A DNA stretch of 64,000 nt from Mycobacterium kyorinense. Lineage in GTDB: Bacteria > Actinomycetota > Actinomycetes > Mycobacteriales > Mycobacteriaceae. Where the stretch lies: the NCBI RefSeq assembly GCF_001672775.1, contig NZ_LZKJ01000173.1:1-64000 (forward strand). Reading direction: 5' to 3'. Shown here one piece after another: positions 33,334 to 41,562 of this stretch. Every line of letters begins with the position of its first letter. The stretch's first letter is position 1. A program made the translations under genes and the position numbers. The notes beneath the pieces are model-generated. The model was given only the letters and a program-made list of their open reading frames with translations, had not been told where the DNA came from and made no database searches.

Positions 33334-34845
33334 TCAGAACGGTGGCGGTTCGTCGTCCGGATCGGGTGGGGGCAGGTTGAAGTAGCTCATACGCTCGCCT
33401 CGCCGTGCTGTGCGTGCATCGTGATTCTGCCTGCGTTCGGCGGCGATGCGGTGCGCGCGGTTTTGGGCGCGGGTGCGACGGCGTTTGGGCATCATCGCGG
33501 TGCGCTCACCGCAGTATTCATCCGGCAAGTCGGCTTCGATGGCCGGGATCCCGCCGGTGGAGTGGCACAAGCTGGGGAACAGCAGCGCACTGCCCGGAGT
33601 GGTCACATAAGTCCGCCCCGACGGGGAGGTCAGAATCAGTGTGCCGTCGGGCAACTGCTGCTCGCGCCAGCCCCAGAAAGTCTTCACCAAATGGTGTGTG
33701 CGGCAATAACATTTGAGGTTCGACGCATGCGTTGGCCCGCCAACCGCGTACGGAATCGTATGGTCAAGATCACACTCGCCTGCCGGCCGGTCGCAACCGG
33801 GCCAGCGACACGTCAAATCCCGACACCGCACAAAATCCGCCAGCGCCTTGGAGGGCACATACCCCGGCTCGGGTGGGGCATCCCCCGGATGAACCAACGG
33901 CACCAGCTTGGACGTTTTGGCCAACTCGGCAACCAGTTCGGGTGGGATGAGCCCATCGGCACCGATCTGCGAAGCCATTGCCGAGCCGCTGCCGGAGATC
34001 GCGGCCTGCTCGGCGATCACATGGATCACGACAGGCGTTGCAACAGGCCGCTTTCCCGCAGCACAATCAGATCGCCCACAGCGGCAACCGAGTCGATCAG
34101 CCCGTGCCGCAAGGGCACCCAACGCGTCAGCGCGGCGCTGATCGCGGGTACGCGGATCGTGCTCACACACCGTGGCCGCCATTGCATCCAATTGCTTGTC
34201 GAGCGCATGCGCATCGGAGGTCAGCAGGCTGCCATGAATCTCGGAAATACCCGAGTCGCCGTCGCCGATCCAAATCTCTCGACTGACCTGGCGCTCTTTG
34301 CGCCGCCGGACAGCATCCGCGTCGGCACGGCCCACAATCTTGTCAACTTGCCCGGCGAGCCGGCCCTGTGTCATTGACGGCCAGCGCGGCACGTTGACGG
34401 CGAGTTGCGCATCAACCGTCGCCATCACGTCGCGGTCGGTGATCAAATCAGTGCGAAACACAATCGTCTGGAACATCCGATAGTCGATGTCACCGGCCTT
34501 GAAGACCTCTGCCAGCTTCGGCAGTCGCTCGCGCATGGCCCGGGCATACCGCAGCCGACTTCCCGCCAGTGCCTGACTGATGCGCAGCGCCGCGGCGACC
34601 TCAGCGGTCACCGCCTCTTCAGTATCGACGGCCCACTCTTCGGTGTTGGAGCACCGCGATAAGCGGTAGCCGAACAGCTCCCCAATTGCGACCAGCTGGG
34701 CAGCGGCCGCCCGATTCTCCTCCCGCGCTGACGCGCAGATCCGGTCCACCAGCGCCGTCGACTGCGGCGTGGTCGACGGATGGCGCCGCTCAAACAGCTC
34801 ATCAAACCGTGCGATCACCTCGGCCCGCGTCGCCTCATCGAACAT
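33334..34845 (-). CDS. 13E12-type DUF222/HNH endonuclease protein
   Basis: A 503-aa protein of the mycobacterial 13E12 family. The N-terminal and central region is the DUF222 helical domain (about 1-330), and the C-terminus contains an HNH nuclease: CRWPGCDRPAGECDLDHTIP, then NLKCYCRTHHLVKTFWGW (Cys pairs, DH and HH residues). A further cysteine cluster CRCGRSDC occurs near residue 265. The start at 34845 is chosen over 34869 because the family usually begins MFDE. These genes are repeated in mycobacterial genomes, and in M. tuberculosis a phage (phiRv1) integrates in such a repeat. No phage remnants are visible here. Confidence 0.88.
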   Translation of the reverse strand: MFDEATRAEVIARFDELFERRHPSTTPQSTALVDRICASAREENRAAAAQLVAIGELFGYRLSRCSNTEEWAVDTEEAVTAEVAAALRISQALAGSRLRYARAMRERLPKLAEVFKAGDIDYRMFQTIVFRTDLITDRDVMATVDAQLAVNVPRWPSMTQGRLAGQVDKIVGRADADAVRRRKERQVSREIWIGDGDSGISEIHGSLLTSDAHALDKQLDAMAATVCEHDPRTRDQRRADALGALAARADRLGCRCGRSDCAAGKRPVATPVVIHVIAEQAAISGSGSAMASQIGADGLIPPELVAELAKTSKLVPLVHPGDAPPEPGYVPSKALADFVRCRDLTCRWPGCDRPAGECDLDHTIPYAVGGPTHASNLKCYCRTHHLVKTFWGWREQQLPDGTLILTSPSGRTYVTTPGSALLFPSLCHSTGGIPAIEADLPDEYCGERTAMMPKRRRTRAQNRAHRIAAERRQNHDARTARRGERMSYFNLPPPDPDDEPPPF

Positions 34846-34987
34846 ACATTCGATTCTAGCAGACTCCACTGACTCATACTTTTCGGCAGGGTCGCCAAGT
34901 TATAGATGCAGGCGGCCAGGGCTGAAAGGATGTGAGGCTCGTGGTGCGGTCGCGACGCACGAAGATTCCGGCCGAGGAAAAGACCAA

Positions 34988-36265
34988 CTACTCCGACACC
35001 ACCGGCGGTTCGATGGGCACCAACCGCCGCAATTGCGTGACGTGCGACGGCGATAGCTCCTCCAGGCAGGTGACACCGAGCAGCCGCATAGTTCGGGTCA
35101 GCTGGCCGGACAGGATTTCGATGGCACGCTCGACGCCCGCTTCACCACCTGCCATCAGTCCGTATAGATAAGCCCGCCCGATCAGCGTGCAGCGTGCGCC
35201 CAGCGCCACCGCGGCCACGATGTCCGCGCCGGACATGATCCCAGTGTCCAGCAGGATCTCGGTGTCGCGGCCAAGCTCTCGCGCGACCACGGGCAACAAA
35301 TGAAACGGCACCGGTGCTCGATCAAGTTGGCGGCCCCCGTGATTGGACAACACGATGCCGTCGGCGCCGACGTCGACCGCGGCGCGGGCGTCTGCCACCG
35401 TTTGGATACCTTTCACGACGAGCTTGCCCGGCCACTGCGTTTTGATCCAGGCCAGATCCGCGAAGGTGACGCTCGGGTCGAACATGGTGTCCAGGTATTC
35501 GCCGACGGTGCCCGACCACCGATCCAGCGACGCGAAGGCCAGCGGTTCGGTTGTCAGCAGATCGAACCACCAGTGCGGGCGGGGCAGCGCGTCGAGCACG
35601 GTCCGCAGGGTCAACGTCGGCGGGATCGTCATTCCGTTGCGGGCGTCGCGCAACCGCGCACCGGCAACCGGAACGTCGACGGTGACCAGTAGGGTGTCGA
35701 ACCCCGCCTGAGCGGCCCGATCCACCAACGCCATCGACCGGTCCCGATCCCGCCACATATACAGCTGAAACCATTTGCGGCTCTGCGGAATAACTGCAGC
35801 TACATCTTCAATCGCGGCGGTGCCCAGGGTGGAGAGCGAGAACGGAACACCAAAGCGCGCCGCGGCGCGAGCACCGGCGAGCTCACCTGCGGTATGCATC
35901 AACCGGGTGAACCCCGTCGGCGCGATGCCGAACGGCAAGGCTATCGGCGCGCCGAGCACCGGCCAGTCGGTGCGCACACTGCTGACGTCGCGCAGGATCG
36001 CCGGATGAAATTCGATGTCGCGGAAGGCTTGCCGCGCGCGCTCGATCGACAGCTCGTCCTCGGCAGCGCCGTCGGTGTAGTCGAACGCAGCCCTGGGGGT
36101 ACGCCGCTGGGCGATACGCCGCAAATCGTGGATGGTCAGCGCCGCATCGAGCCGGCGTTGAATACGGTCGAACCGGGGCTTGCGGAAGCGGATCAGCGGC
36201 GCGAGGTCACCGATCTTCGGCACCCGCCGCGCAACTGTGCGACGGTGGTGAGATGACGTCCGCAC
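34988..36265 (-). CDS. lldD2: L-lactate dehydrogenase, FMN-dependent
   Basis: Quinone-linked, FMN-containing L-lactate dehydrogenase that oxidises lactate to pyruvate. The 425-aa protein shows the alpha-hydroxy-acid oxidase motifs: RRTPRAAFDYTDGAAEDE, LPFGIAPTGFTRLMH, WFQLYMWRDR, KGIQTVADARAAVD, and the active-site SNHGGRQLDRAP with catalytic His. The start GTG 36265 has GAAGGGA ahead; GTG 36223 is an alternative (411 aa). With the upstream start the gene overlaps the divergent DUF1810 gene by 13 bases. Collinear with Rv1872c of M. tuberculosis. Confidence 0.94.
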   Translation of the reverse strand: MRTSSHHRRTVARRVPKIGDLAPLIRFRKPRFDRIQRRLDAALTIHDLRRIAQRRTPRAAFDYTDGAAEDELSIERARQAFRDIEFHPAILRDVSSVRTDWPVLGAPIALPFGIAPTGFTRLMHTAGELAGARAAARFGVPFSLSTLGTAAIEDVAAVIPQSRKWFQLYMWRDRDRSMALVDRAAQAGFDTLLVTVDVPVAGARLRDARNGMTIPPTLTLRTVLDALPRPHWWFDLLTTEPLAFASLDRWSGTVGEYLDTMFDPSVTFADLAWIKTQWPGKLVVKGIQTVADARAAVDVGADGIVLSNHGGRQLDRAPVPFHLLPVVARELGRDTEILLDTGIMSGADIVAAVALGARCTLIGRAYLYGLMAGGEAGVERAIEILSGQLTRTMRLLGVTCLEELSPSHVTQLRRLVPIEPPVVSE

Positions 36266-36684
36266 GTGATCCCTTCGATCTGCAGCGCTTCGTCGACGCG
36301 CAAGCTCGGGTCTATCACACCGTCGTCGAAGAGTTGCGTGCCGGCCGCAAACGCAGTCACTGGATCTGGTTCATCTTTCCCCAGCTGGCAGGACTTGGCA
36401 GCAGCCCGACTGCCGCAAAGTATGCGATCTCCTCGCTGGACGAAGCCCAGGCCTACCTGCACCACCAGGAGCTCGGCCCGCGGCTGCACGAGTGCGCGCA
36501 GCTGGTCAACGGCATCGGCGGCCGCTCGATCGCCGAGATCTTCGGGTCACCCGACGACCTCAAGGTCCGCTCGTCGATGACGCTGTTCGCCCGCGCCACC
36601 GACGACAACCGGGATTTCGTCGCGCTGCTGGACAAGTACTACGACGGACAACAAGATCCGCTGACGGTGGAGCGACTCAGATAG
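36253..36684 (+). CDS. DUF1810 protein (Rv1873-like)
   Basis: A 143-aa small alpha-helical protein of the DUF1810 family. Hallmarks are DPFDLQRFVDAQ at the N-terminus and RKRSHWIWFIFPQLAGLGSS, with the late HLHHQELGPRLHEC-like segment. Rv1873 of M. tuberculosis has the same fold and position. Function unknown. It is divergent from lldD2 and converges with the GH13 gene with an 8-base overlap at the 3' end. Confidence 0.9.
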   Translation: MTSARDPFDLQRFVDAQARVYHTVVEELRAGRKRSHWIWFIFPQLAGLGSSPTAAKYAISSLDEAQAYLHHQELGPRLHECAQLVNGIGGRSIAEIFGSPDDLKVRSSMTLFARATDDNRDFVALLDKYYDGQQDPLTVERLR

Positions 36685-37924
36685 GCCGCAGGATCCGCCA
36701 GCCCTGCGGTTCGACCACCGCGATGTCGACGATCTCTTCCGGCGGAGCCCCAGATCCGGCCACCACCTGTGCGCGCGGCACCCTGGCCTCCAGCGGCGCG
36801 TCATCGATGTTCAGCACGACGATCAGAGCGTCGTCACCGTGGTGGGTCCGATAAACGTAGTGCCGGTTGTCCAGCAGCAGGGCGGTCGTGGATGCGGCGT
36901 GCAGCCACGGGTGGCGGCGCCGCAGCCCGATCAGATATTGGTGCAGCGCCCACATCTTGGCGCTGTCTGCATCCAGAGGTACTGGGGGAGAGCCGAATTC
37001 GGGCCGTACCGCGTCGTCGCCGCCGAACCGCTCCTCTTTGACGCCGCGGTAGCCGAGCTCGTCACCGGCATACACGCTCGGAATACCGCCGACGGTCATT
37101 AGCAGCACCAGCGCGTGAGTTACGTGATCAGGATGCTCGAGTTGACTGACAATACGAGTGACGTCGTGGTTGCCGATGAAGGTCAGCGGCGCGAAACTGC
37201 CCAGGAACTCGTTGTGCCGCTGGAGCGCCCAGTCCAATTCGTAGAAGTTGCCGTCGTTGAGGCTGCTCCAGATGGCTTTCCACAGCTCGTACTGGGTGGC
37301 CGAGTCGAAGCCGGCGTCTGCGACCACCGCCGCGTAGTCCCCGTGGATAAGCTCTCCGACGAACCACGCCTCCGGATGCTGACGGCGCACTCGCGGAAGT
37401 ACAGCGGCCCAAAAACCAGACGGCACAGCATAAGCCGCATCCAGGCGCCAGCCGTCGGCACCGCGCTCCAGCCAGTGGGACATGACCTCGACAACGTAGT
37501 CGACGACCTCGGCGTTGTCGTGGTTCAGCGTGGTGAGATCGCCGTGGCCCTCGAAGCTGTAGTCACGAAACCACTCCTGGTGATCGCGCGGGAAGTCCGG
37601 ACCGACATGGTTGAACACCCCGTCGAGCAGGATTCGCAAACCGCGCCGACGCGCCTCGGCGACAAGGATGTCGAAATCGTCGTCGTCGCCGAGGCGCGGG
37701 TCGATGCGGTAATGATCGGTCGTGTCGTAGCCGTGCGTGCGTGAGGCGAAAACCGGGCCCAGCGCAATCCCGGACGCGCCCAACTCGATGGCATGGTCGA
37801 ACCACTCGGCGATCCGTCGCAGCCGGTGCTCCTCCGGCGCGGGCGGCTGATCACCCGGGAACGCTCCGACGAAGCCCAGCGGGTAGATCTGCCACCAGAT
37901 CACATGCTCGACCCAGTCGGCCAC
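36677..37924 (-). CDS. GH13 alpha-amylase-family glycoside hydrolase
   Basis: A 415-aa (beta/alpha)8 glucosidase or glucanotransferase of family GH13. Conserved regions are LLDGVFNHVGPDFP, DGWRLDAAYAVP (nucleophile Asp), WFVGELIHGDY (general acid Glu) and FIGNHDVTR (transition-state Asp), so it is expected to be active. No signal peptide is present, giving a cytoplasmic alpha-glucan or maltodextrin role. The GTG start at 37924 begins just outside the ahpD stop and gives the expected N-terminal VIWWQIYPLGF; an upstream extension would overlap ahpD. Exact substrate is unknown. Confidence 0.88.
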   Translation of the reverse strand: MADWVEHVIWWQIYPLGFVGAFPGDQPPAPEEHRLRRIAEWFDHAIELGASGIALGPVFASRTHGYDTTDHYRIDPRLGDDDDFDILVAEARRRGLRILLDGVFNHVGPDFPRDHQEWFRDYSFEGHGDLTTLNHDNAEVVDYVVEVMSHWLERGADGWRLDAAYAVPSGFWAAVLPRVRRQHPEAWFVGELIHGDYAAVVADAGFDSATQYELWKAIWSSLNDGNFYELDWALQRHNEFLGSFAPLTFIGNHDVTRIVSQLEHPDHVTHALVLLMTVGGIPSVYAGDELGYRGVKEERFGGDDAVRPEFGSPPVPLDADSAKMWALHQYLIGLRRRHPWLHAASTTALLLDNRHYVYRTHHGDDALIVVLNIDDAPLEARVPRAQVVAGSGAPPEEIVDIAVVEPQGWRILRPI

Positions 37925-37934
37925 GCCGTCAAAG

Positions 37935-38471
37935 TTACCCGGCCGCCGCCAGCGTCCGGGCAGAGGTGATCGCCTGAGCCACGCCGGCAACGATGGAGGC
38001 CGCCTTCAGCGCCTCGAAAATCGCCTCCCGGTCCACCCCGGCTTCCCGCAGCGTGTGCTCGTGCGCGGTGACGCAATGCCCGCACCCGTTGATCGACGAC
38101 ACCGCAAACGACCACAGCTCAAAGCTGGCTTTGTCCACACCCGGATTGCCGATGATGTTCATCCGCAACCCGGGGCGCAAGTCGTCGTAGGCGCCGTCGA
38201 GGAAGCCGCGGCCACGATAGAAGACATTGTTCATGCCCATGATCGATGCGGCGCCCAACGCCGCCTGGTAGGCCTCAGCCGACAGATAGTCCGCGGCCTC
38301 GGCACCGATCTCGGTCAGCACCTCGGCATTTCGGGTCGCCGCGGCGCTGGCCAGCAACGTGCCCCACAACTGCTCCTCGGTGAGCGCGGTGGTGCGAGTG
38401 ATCGACCCCAGGTTGAGTTTGAGGTCCTTGGCGTACTCCGGCAGTGCGGTTTTCAGGTTCTCGATACTCAT
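37935..38471 (-). CDS. ahpD: Alkyl hydroperoxide reductase-associated AhpD
   Basis: Alkylhydroperoxidase that reduces and recycles AhpC through a thiol relay with the lipoamide-based Lpd/DlaT system in mycobacteria. The 178-aa product keeps Glu118, Cys130, Cys133 (NGCGHCVTAHEH) and His137, the same residue numbers as the M. tuberculosis enzyme. Its ATG shares one base with the ahpC stop (TGATG), so the pair is translationally coupled. Transcribed away from oxyR. Confidence 0.96.
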   Translation of the reverse strand: MSIENLKTALPEYAKDLKLNLGSITRTTALTEEQLWGTLLASAAATRNAEVLTEIGAEAADYLSAEAYQAALGAASIMGMNNVFYRGRGFLDGAYDDLRPGLRMNIIGNPGVDKASFELWSFAVSSINGCGHCVTAHEHTLREAGVDREAIFEALKAASIVAGVAQAITSARTLAAAG

Positions 38472-39058
38472 CAGGCAGACTTCTTCAGCTCTTCGCCGGC
38501 GTCGATCGTCGGGTCACCCTTGCGCCAGTTGCAGGCGCACAACTCGTCGGACTGCAGGGCATCGAGCACCCGCAGCACCTCGTCGACATTGCGGCCCACC
38601 GAGCCGGCGGTCACGGAAACGAACTGGATCTCGTTGTTGGGGTCGACGATGAACGTCACCCGGTCGGCGACGCCCTCGTCGTTGAGCGCTCCGGTGGCCT
38701 CGACGAGTTCACGCTTGATGTCGGACAGCATCGGGAACGGCAGCTTCTTGAGATCCTCGTGCTGGGCGCGCCACTGGAAGTGGACGAACTCGCTGTCCAC
38801 CGAGACTCCCAACACCTTGGTGTCGCGGTCCTCGAACTCGTCGTTCAGCTTGCCGAACGCGGCGATCTCGGTCGGGCACACGAAGGTGAAGTCCTTCGGC
38901 CAGAAGAAGATCACGCGCCACTTGCCCGGGTCGTCGTCGTTGGTGATCGTGGTGAAGTAGTCCTCGGGCTGCTTGGCGTTGACCTTCGACAGATCACCAC
39001 CGATCAGCGCGGTGAGCTCGTAGGCGGGAAACTGATCGCCGATTGTCAGCAGTGCCAT
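38471..39058 (-). CDS. ahpC: Alkyl hydroperoxide reductase AhpC
   Basis: Peroxiredoxin that reduces H2O2, alkyl peroxides and peroxynitrite. The 195-aa protein has the peroxidatic Cys61 in FVCPTE and C-terminal cysteines 174 and 176 (DELCACNW), as in mycobacterial AhpC. A strong AAAGGAG site lies just ahead of ATG 39058; an upstream extension of the frame to 39130 is not supported. The divergent intact oxyR indicates OxyR regulation, with ahpD co-transcribed. Confidence 0.97.
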   Translation of the reverse strand: MALLTIGDQFPAYELTALIGGDLSKVNAKQPEDYFTTITNDDDPGKWRVIFFWPKDFTFVCPTEIAAFGKLNDEFEDRDTKVLGVSVDSEFVHFQWRAQHEDLKKLPFPMLSDIKRELVEATGALNDEGVADRVTFIVDPNNEIQFVSVTAGSVGRNVDEVLRVLDALQSDELCACNWRKGDPTIDAGEELKKSA

Positions 39059-39162
39059 GGTCACTCCTTTGATCAAGATCGGATTTACTCTCCAACTTTT
39101 TTGGACTCGATCCAATTGTGACCCAACCAAACCTTAAAGTAAAGGTGATATTTCCCACTATA

Positions 39163-39183
39163 CTGATAGGTATGACCGATAAG
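39163..39183. promoter_or_regulatory. Imperfect palindrome centred on oxyR start, candidate OxyR site
   Basis: Arms CTGATAGGT (39163-39171) and ACCGATAAG (39175-39183) pair at 7 of 9 positions with the oxyR ATG (39172-39174) at the centre. The site lies in the ahpC-oxyR intergenic region, where LysR-type regulators usually bind and autoregulate. That OxyR binds here is inference. Confidence 0.45.
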
Positions 39184-40125
39184 AGTTATCAACCCACCAT
39201 CGCCGGTCTACGGGCCTTCGTCGCAGTGGCGGAAAAGCAGCACTTCGGTACTGCCGCAAGCACTCTCGGTGTCAGCCAGTCGACGCTGTCACAGTCCTTG
39301 TCGGCACTGGAAGCCGGTCTTGGCGTCCAGCTCGTCGAGCGATCAACCCGGCGCGTCTTCTTGACAACCGAGGGCCGGCATCTGCTGCAGCAAGCTCAGA
39401 GCGTGATCGAAGCGGTCACCGCGTTCACCGCAGCGGCGGCAGGCACCGCGGATCCGCTGCAGGGCACCATGCGGCTGGGCCTGATTCCGACGGTGGCCCC
39501 CTACGTGCTGCCGACGGTGCTGGCCGGACTGACCGAGCGGTTGCCCGCGCTGACCCTGCGAGTGATCGAGGACCAAACCGAGCGGCTGCTGATGTCACTG
39601 CGCGAGGGCGCGTTGGATGCGGCGCTGATCGCGTTGCCTGCCGAGACCAGCGGTGTCACCGAGATCCCGATATACGACGAAGACTTCGTGCTCGCCCTGC
39701 CGCCGAGCCACCCGTTGGCGGGCAAGCGACGGGTGCCGCCCGCGGCGCTGGCCCAGCTGCCGCTGCTGCTCCTCGACGAGGGCCACTGCCTGCGCGACCA
39801 GGCCCTCGACGTCTGCCGCAAGGCCGGGGTGCGCGCCGAGTTGGCCAACACCCGCGCCGCGTCGCTGGCCACGGCCGTCCAGTGCGTCACTGGAGGATTG
39901 GGCGTGACGCTGATCCCGCAGAGCGCGGTGTCGGTCGAGGCCAGCCGCAGTCAGCTCGGATTGGCACAGTTCGCAAATCCCCGCCCGGGCCGACGGATCG
40001 GCCTGGTGTTCCGGTCCTCCAGCGGCCGCGAAGCGCCGTATCGGCAGCTGGCTCAAGTCATCGGGGAGTTGGTCAGCGCCGAGAGCCCGGTGCGCGTCGT
40101 TCGCCACCCCGCCGCGACCACGTAG
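39172..40125 (+). CDS. oxyR: LysR-type oxidative stress regulator OxyR
   Basis: Redox-sensing LysR-family regulator. The 317-aa protein has an N-terminal winged HTH (about 8-65: FGTAASTLGVSQSTLSQSLS) and an effector domain with Cys206 and Cys215 (DEGHCLRDQALDVC), whose 9-residue spacing equals that of the E. coli Cys199/Cys208 disulfide. The frame is intact, unlike the inactivated oxyR of the M. tuberculosis complex. The start at 39172 is preferred over 39118 since it matches family length. Divergent from ahpC-ahpD. Confidence 0.94.
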   Translation: MTDKSYQPTIAGLRAFVAVAEKQHFGTAASTLGVSQSTLSQSLSALEAGLGVQLVERSTRRVFLTTEGRHLLQQAQSVIEAVTAFTAAAAGTADPLQGTMRLGLIPTVAPYVLPTVLAGLTERLPALTLRVIEDQTERLLMSLREGALDAALIALPAETSGVTEIPIYDEDFVLALPPSHPLAGKRRVPPAALAQLPLLLLDEGHCLRDQALDVCRKAGVRAELANTRAASLATAVQCVTGGLGVTLIPQSAVSVEASRSQLGLAQFANPRPGRRIGLVFRSSSGREAPYRQLAQVIGELVSAESPVRVVRHPAATT

Positions 40126-40149
40126 CAGGAACATGTTCTAGTTGCAGTC

Positions 40150-40776
40150 ATGCTGGACTTCACCTTGGAGAACATCAGCGTCGAGGACCTCGAACGGCTG
40201 CGGGCCATCTATGAGCCGCTCACCCAATCGGTGCGCGAGCTGATTGACGCCACCATTCGCACCGAAGTCGACGCCGATGCCGTCGCTGCGGCCAAGAACG
40301 AAATCGATTCGGCCACCGCGCGTTTACGCAGCAAGCAGGTGGACGGCGCCTTCGGTGTGCGCTACCTGTCCAGCGGCGAGCAGATGGCGTGGGGAAACGT
40401 CGTCATCGGGACGCGCAACCCCATCGCCCCACCACTGGACATCCAGCACGACCTATCGGGCAGGGCGTGGTGCGATTTCGACCTCGGCGCCGCCTATGAG
40501 GGCCCACCCGGCCACGTGCACGGCGGCGTGGCCGCGCTGGTTCTCGATCACCTGTTGGGCGAAGCCGCCAGCGACGGCACCAACCCGCGCCTGACCGGGA
40601 CCATCACCCTGCGCTATGTGCGGGCTACCCGGCTGGGCCGATTGCACGCCGAGGCGACCACCACCCGCGTGGAGGGCGTGAAGACGTTCGCGACAGGCTT
40701 TCTCGCCGACGACGAAGGCGTCACCGTGGAAGCCGAGGGCGTGTTCATTCAGCCGCGGTGGGCGCGGGAGTCGTAG
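40150..40776 (+). CDS. PaaI/THEM4-like hotdog thioesterase
   Basis: A 208-aa protein with an N-terminal helical stretch (1-70) and a hotdog-fold acyl-CoA thioesterase domain, seen from PPGHVHGGVAALVLDHLLG (HGG plus catalytic Asp) to ITLRYVRATRLGRLHAEA. It is likely to hydrolyse acyl-CoA thioesters. The next gene begins 2 bases after its stop, so they are co-transcribed. Exact acyl chain unknown. Confidence 0.85.
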   Translation: MLDFTLENISVEDLERLRAIYEPLTQSVRELIDATIRTEVDADAVAAAKNEIDSATARLRSKQVDGAFGVRYLSSGEQMAWGNVVIGTRNPIAPPLDIQHDLSGRAWCDFDLGAAYEGPPGHVHGGVAALVLDHLLGEAASDGTNPRLTGTITLRYVRATRLGRLHAEATTTRVEGVKTFATGFLADDEGVTVEAEGVFIQPRWARES

Positions 40777-40778
40777 CG

Positions 40779-41474
40779 ATGGAAAAAGTAGTGGCGGTGC
40801 TGCGGGCCGCCGACCGCGACGACGACTGGTGCGCCCGCCAGCGGGGACCAGTCGCCGACGCCATCCTGCGCCTTGGCGTTGCTGGGCTGGCCGTCAATGT
40901 GCGCGACAGCGCGGTGCGGGACTCGCTGATGACACTCACGACCTTCGACCCGCCGGTGGCCGCAGTGGTCAGCATCTGGGCCCAGCAGTGCTACGGCGAC
41001 CAGATCACCGCCGCGCTGACCATGCTGGACGCCGAGTGCGAAAAGCTCGCCGGATATCTGGTCACCGAGTCGGTCCCGCTAAAGGCCCCGCTGGAGCTCG
41101 GCTCTCGCACAACGGGTTTGGCCAACATCGCGCTCTTGCGCCGACCGGCCGGGCTGGACCAGGACAGCTGGCTGGCTCGCTGGCAGCGCGACCACACACC
41201 GGTGGCGATCGACACCCAGGCCACCTTCGGCTACACCCAGAACGCGGTGGTGCGTGCCCTGACGCCAGACGCGCCGCCCATCGCGGGCATTGTCGAGGAG
41301 TTGTTCCCGATCGAGGCGGTCACCGACCTGAGAGCCTTCTTCGGTGCCGCCGACGAGGACGATTTGCAGGACCGGGTGAGTCGGATGATCGCCAGCACAT
41401 CGGCGTTCGGGGCCAACGAGAACATCGACACCGTGCCGACGAGTCGGTATGTGCTCCGATCGCCGTTTCTGTGA
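40779..41474 (+). CDS. EthD-like dimeric alpha/beta-barrel protein
   Basis: A 231-aa protein with two ferredoxin-like halves. The second (about 105-225) resembles the EthD domain: SWLARWQRDHTPVAIDTQATFGYTQN and ASTSAFGANENIDTVPTSRYVL. The family has loose links to ether or polyketide metabolism. Function in mycobacteria is unknown. It follows the thioesterase and precedes a hairpin and an enoyl-CoA hydratase gene. Confidence 0.7.
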   Translation: MEKVVAVLRAADRDDDWCARQRGPVADAILRLGVAGLAVNVRDSAVRDSLMTLTTFDPPVAAVVSIWAQQCYGDQITAALTMLDAECEKLAGYLVTESVPLKAPLELGSRTTGLANIALLRRPAGLDQDSWLARWQRDHTPVAIDTQATFGYTQNAVVRALTPDAPPIAGIVEELFPIEAVTDLRAFFGAADEDDLQDRVSRMIASTSAFGANENIDTVPTSRYVLRSPFL

Positions 41475-41482
41475 TCGCGAAA

Positions 41483-41530
41483 CAGAAGCCAGGGCTGTCG
41501 CCGAAGGCGACGCCACAACCATGGCTTCTG
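41483..41530 (+). terminator. Perfect nested hairpin between EthD-like and echA genes
   Basis: Outer arms CAGAAGCCA (41483-41491) and TGGCTTCTG (41522-41530) are perfectly complementary over 9 bp. Inside lies GTCGCC (41497-41502)-GAA-GGCGAC (41506-41511). It follows the EthD-like stop and overlaps upstream alternative starts of the next gene, so it could terminate transcription or affect translation of echA. No U-tract. Confidence 0.45.
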
Positions 41531-41562
41531 CCTCGCGGATGCTCCCCGGTTACGCTGCAGCC

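Noticed and set aside
22156..34987. Prophage or integrative element
   Set aside because: No integrase, terminase or structural gene, no flanking direct repeat or tRNA was seen; only a 13E12 HNH protein.
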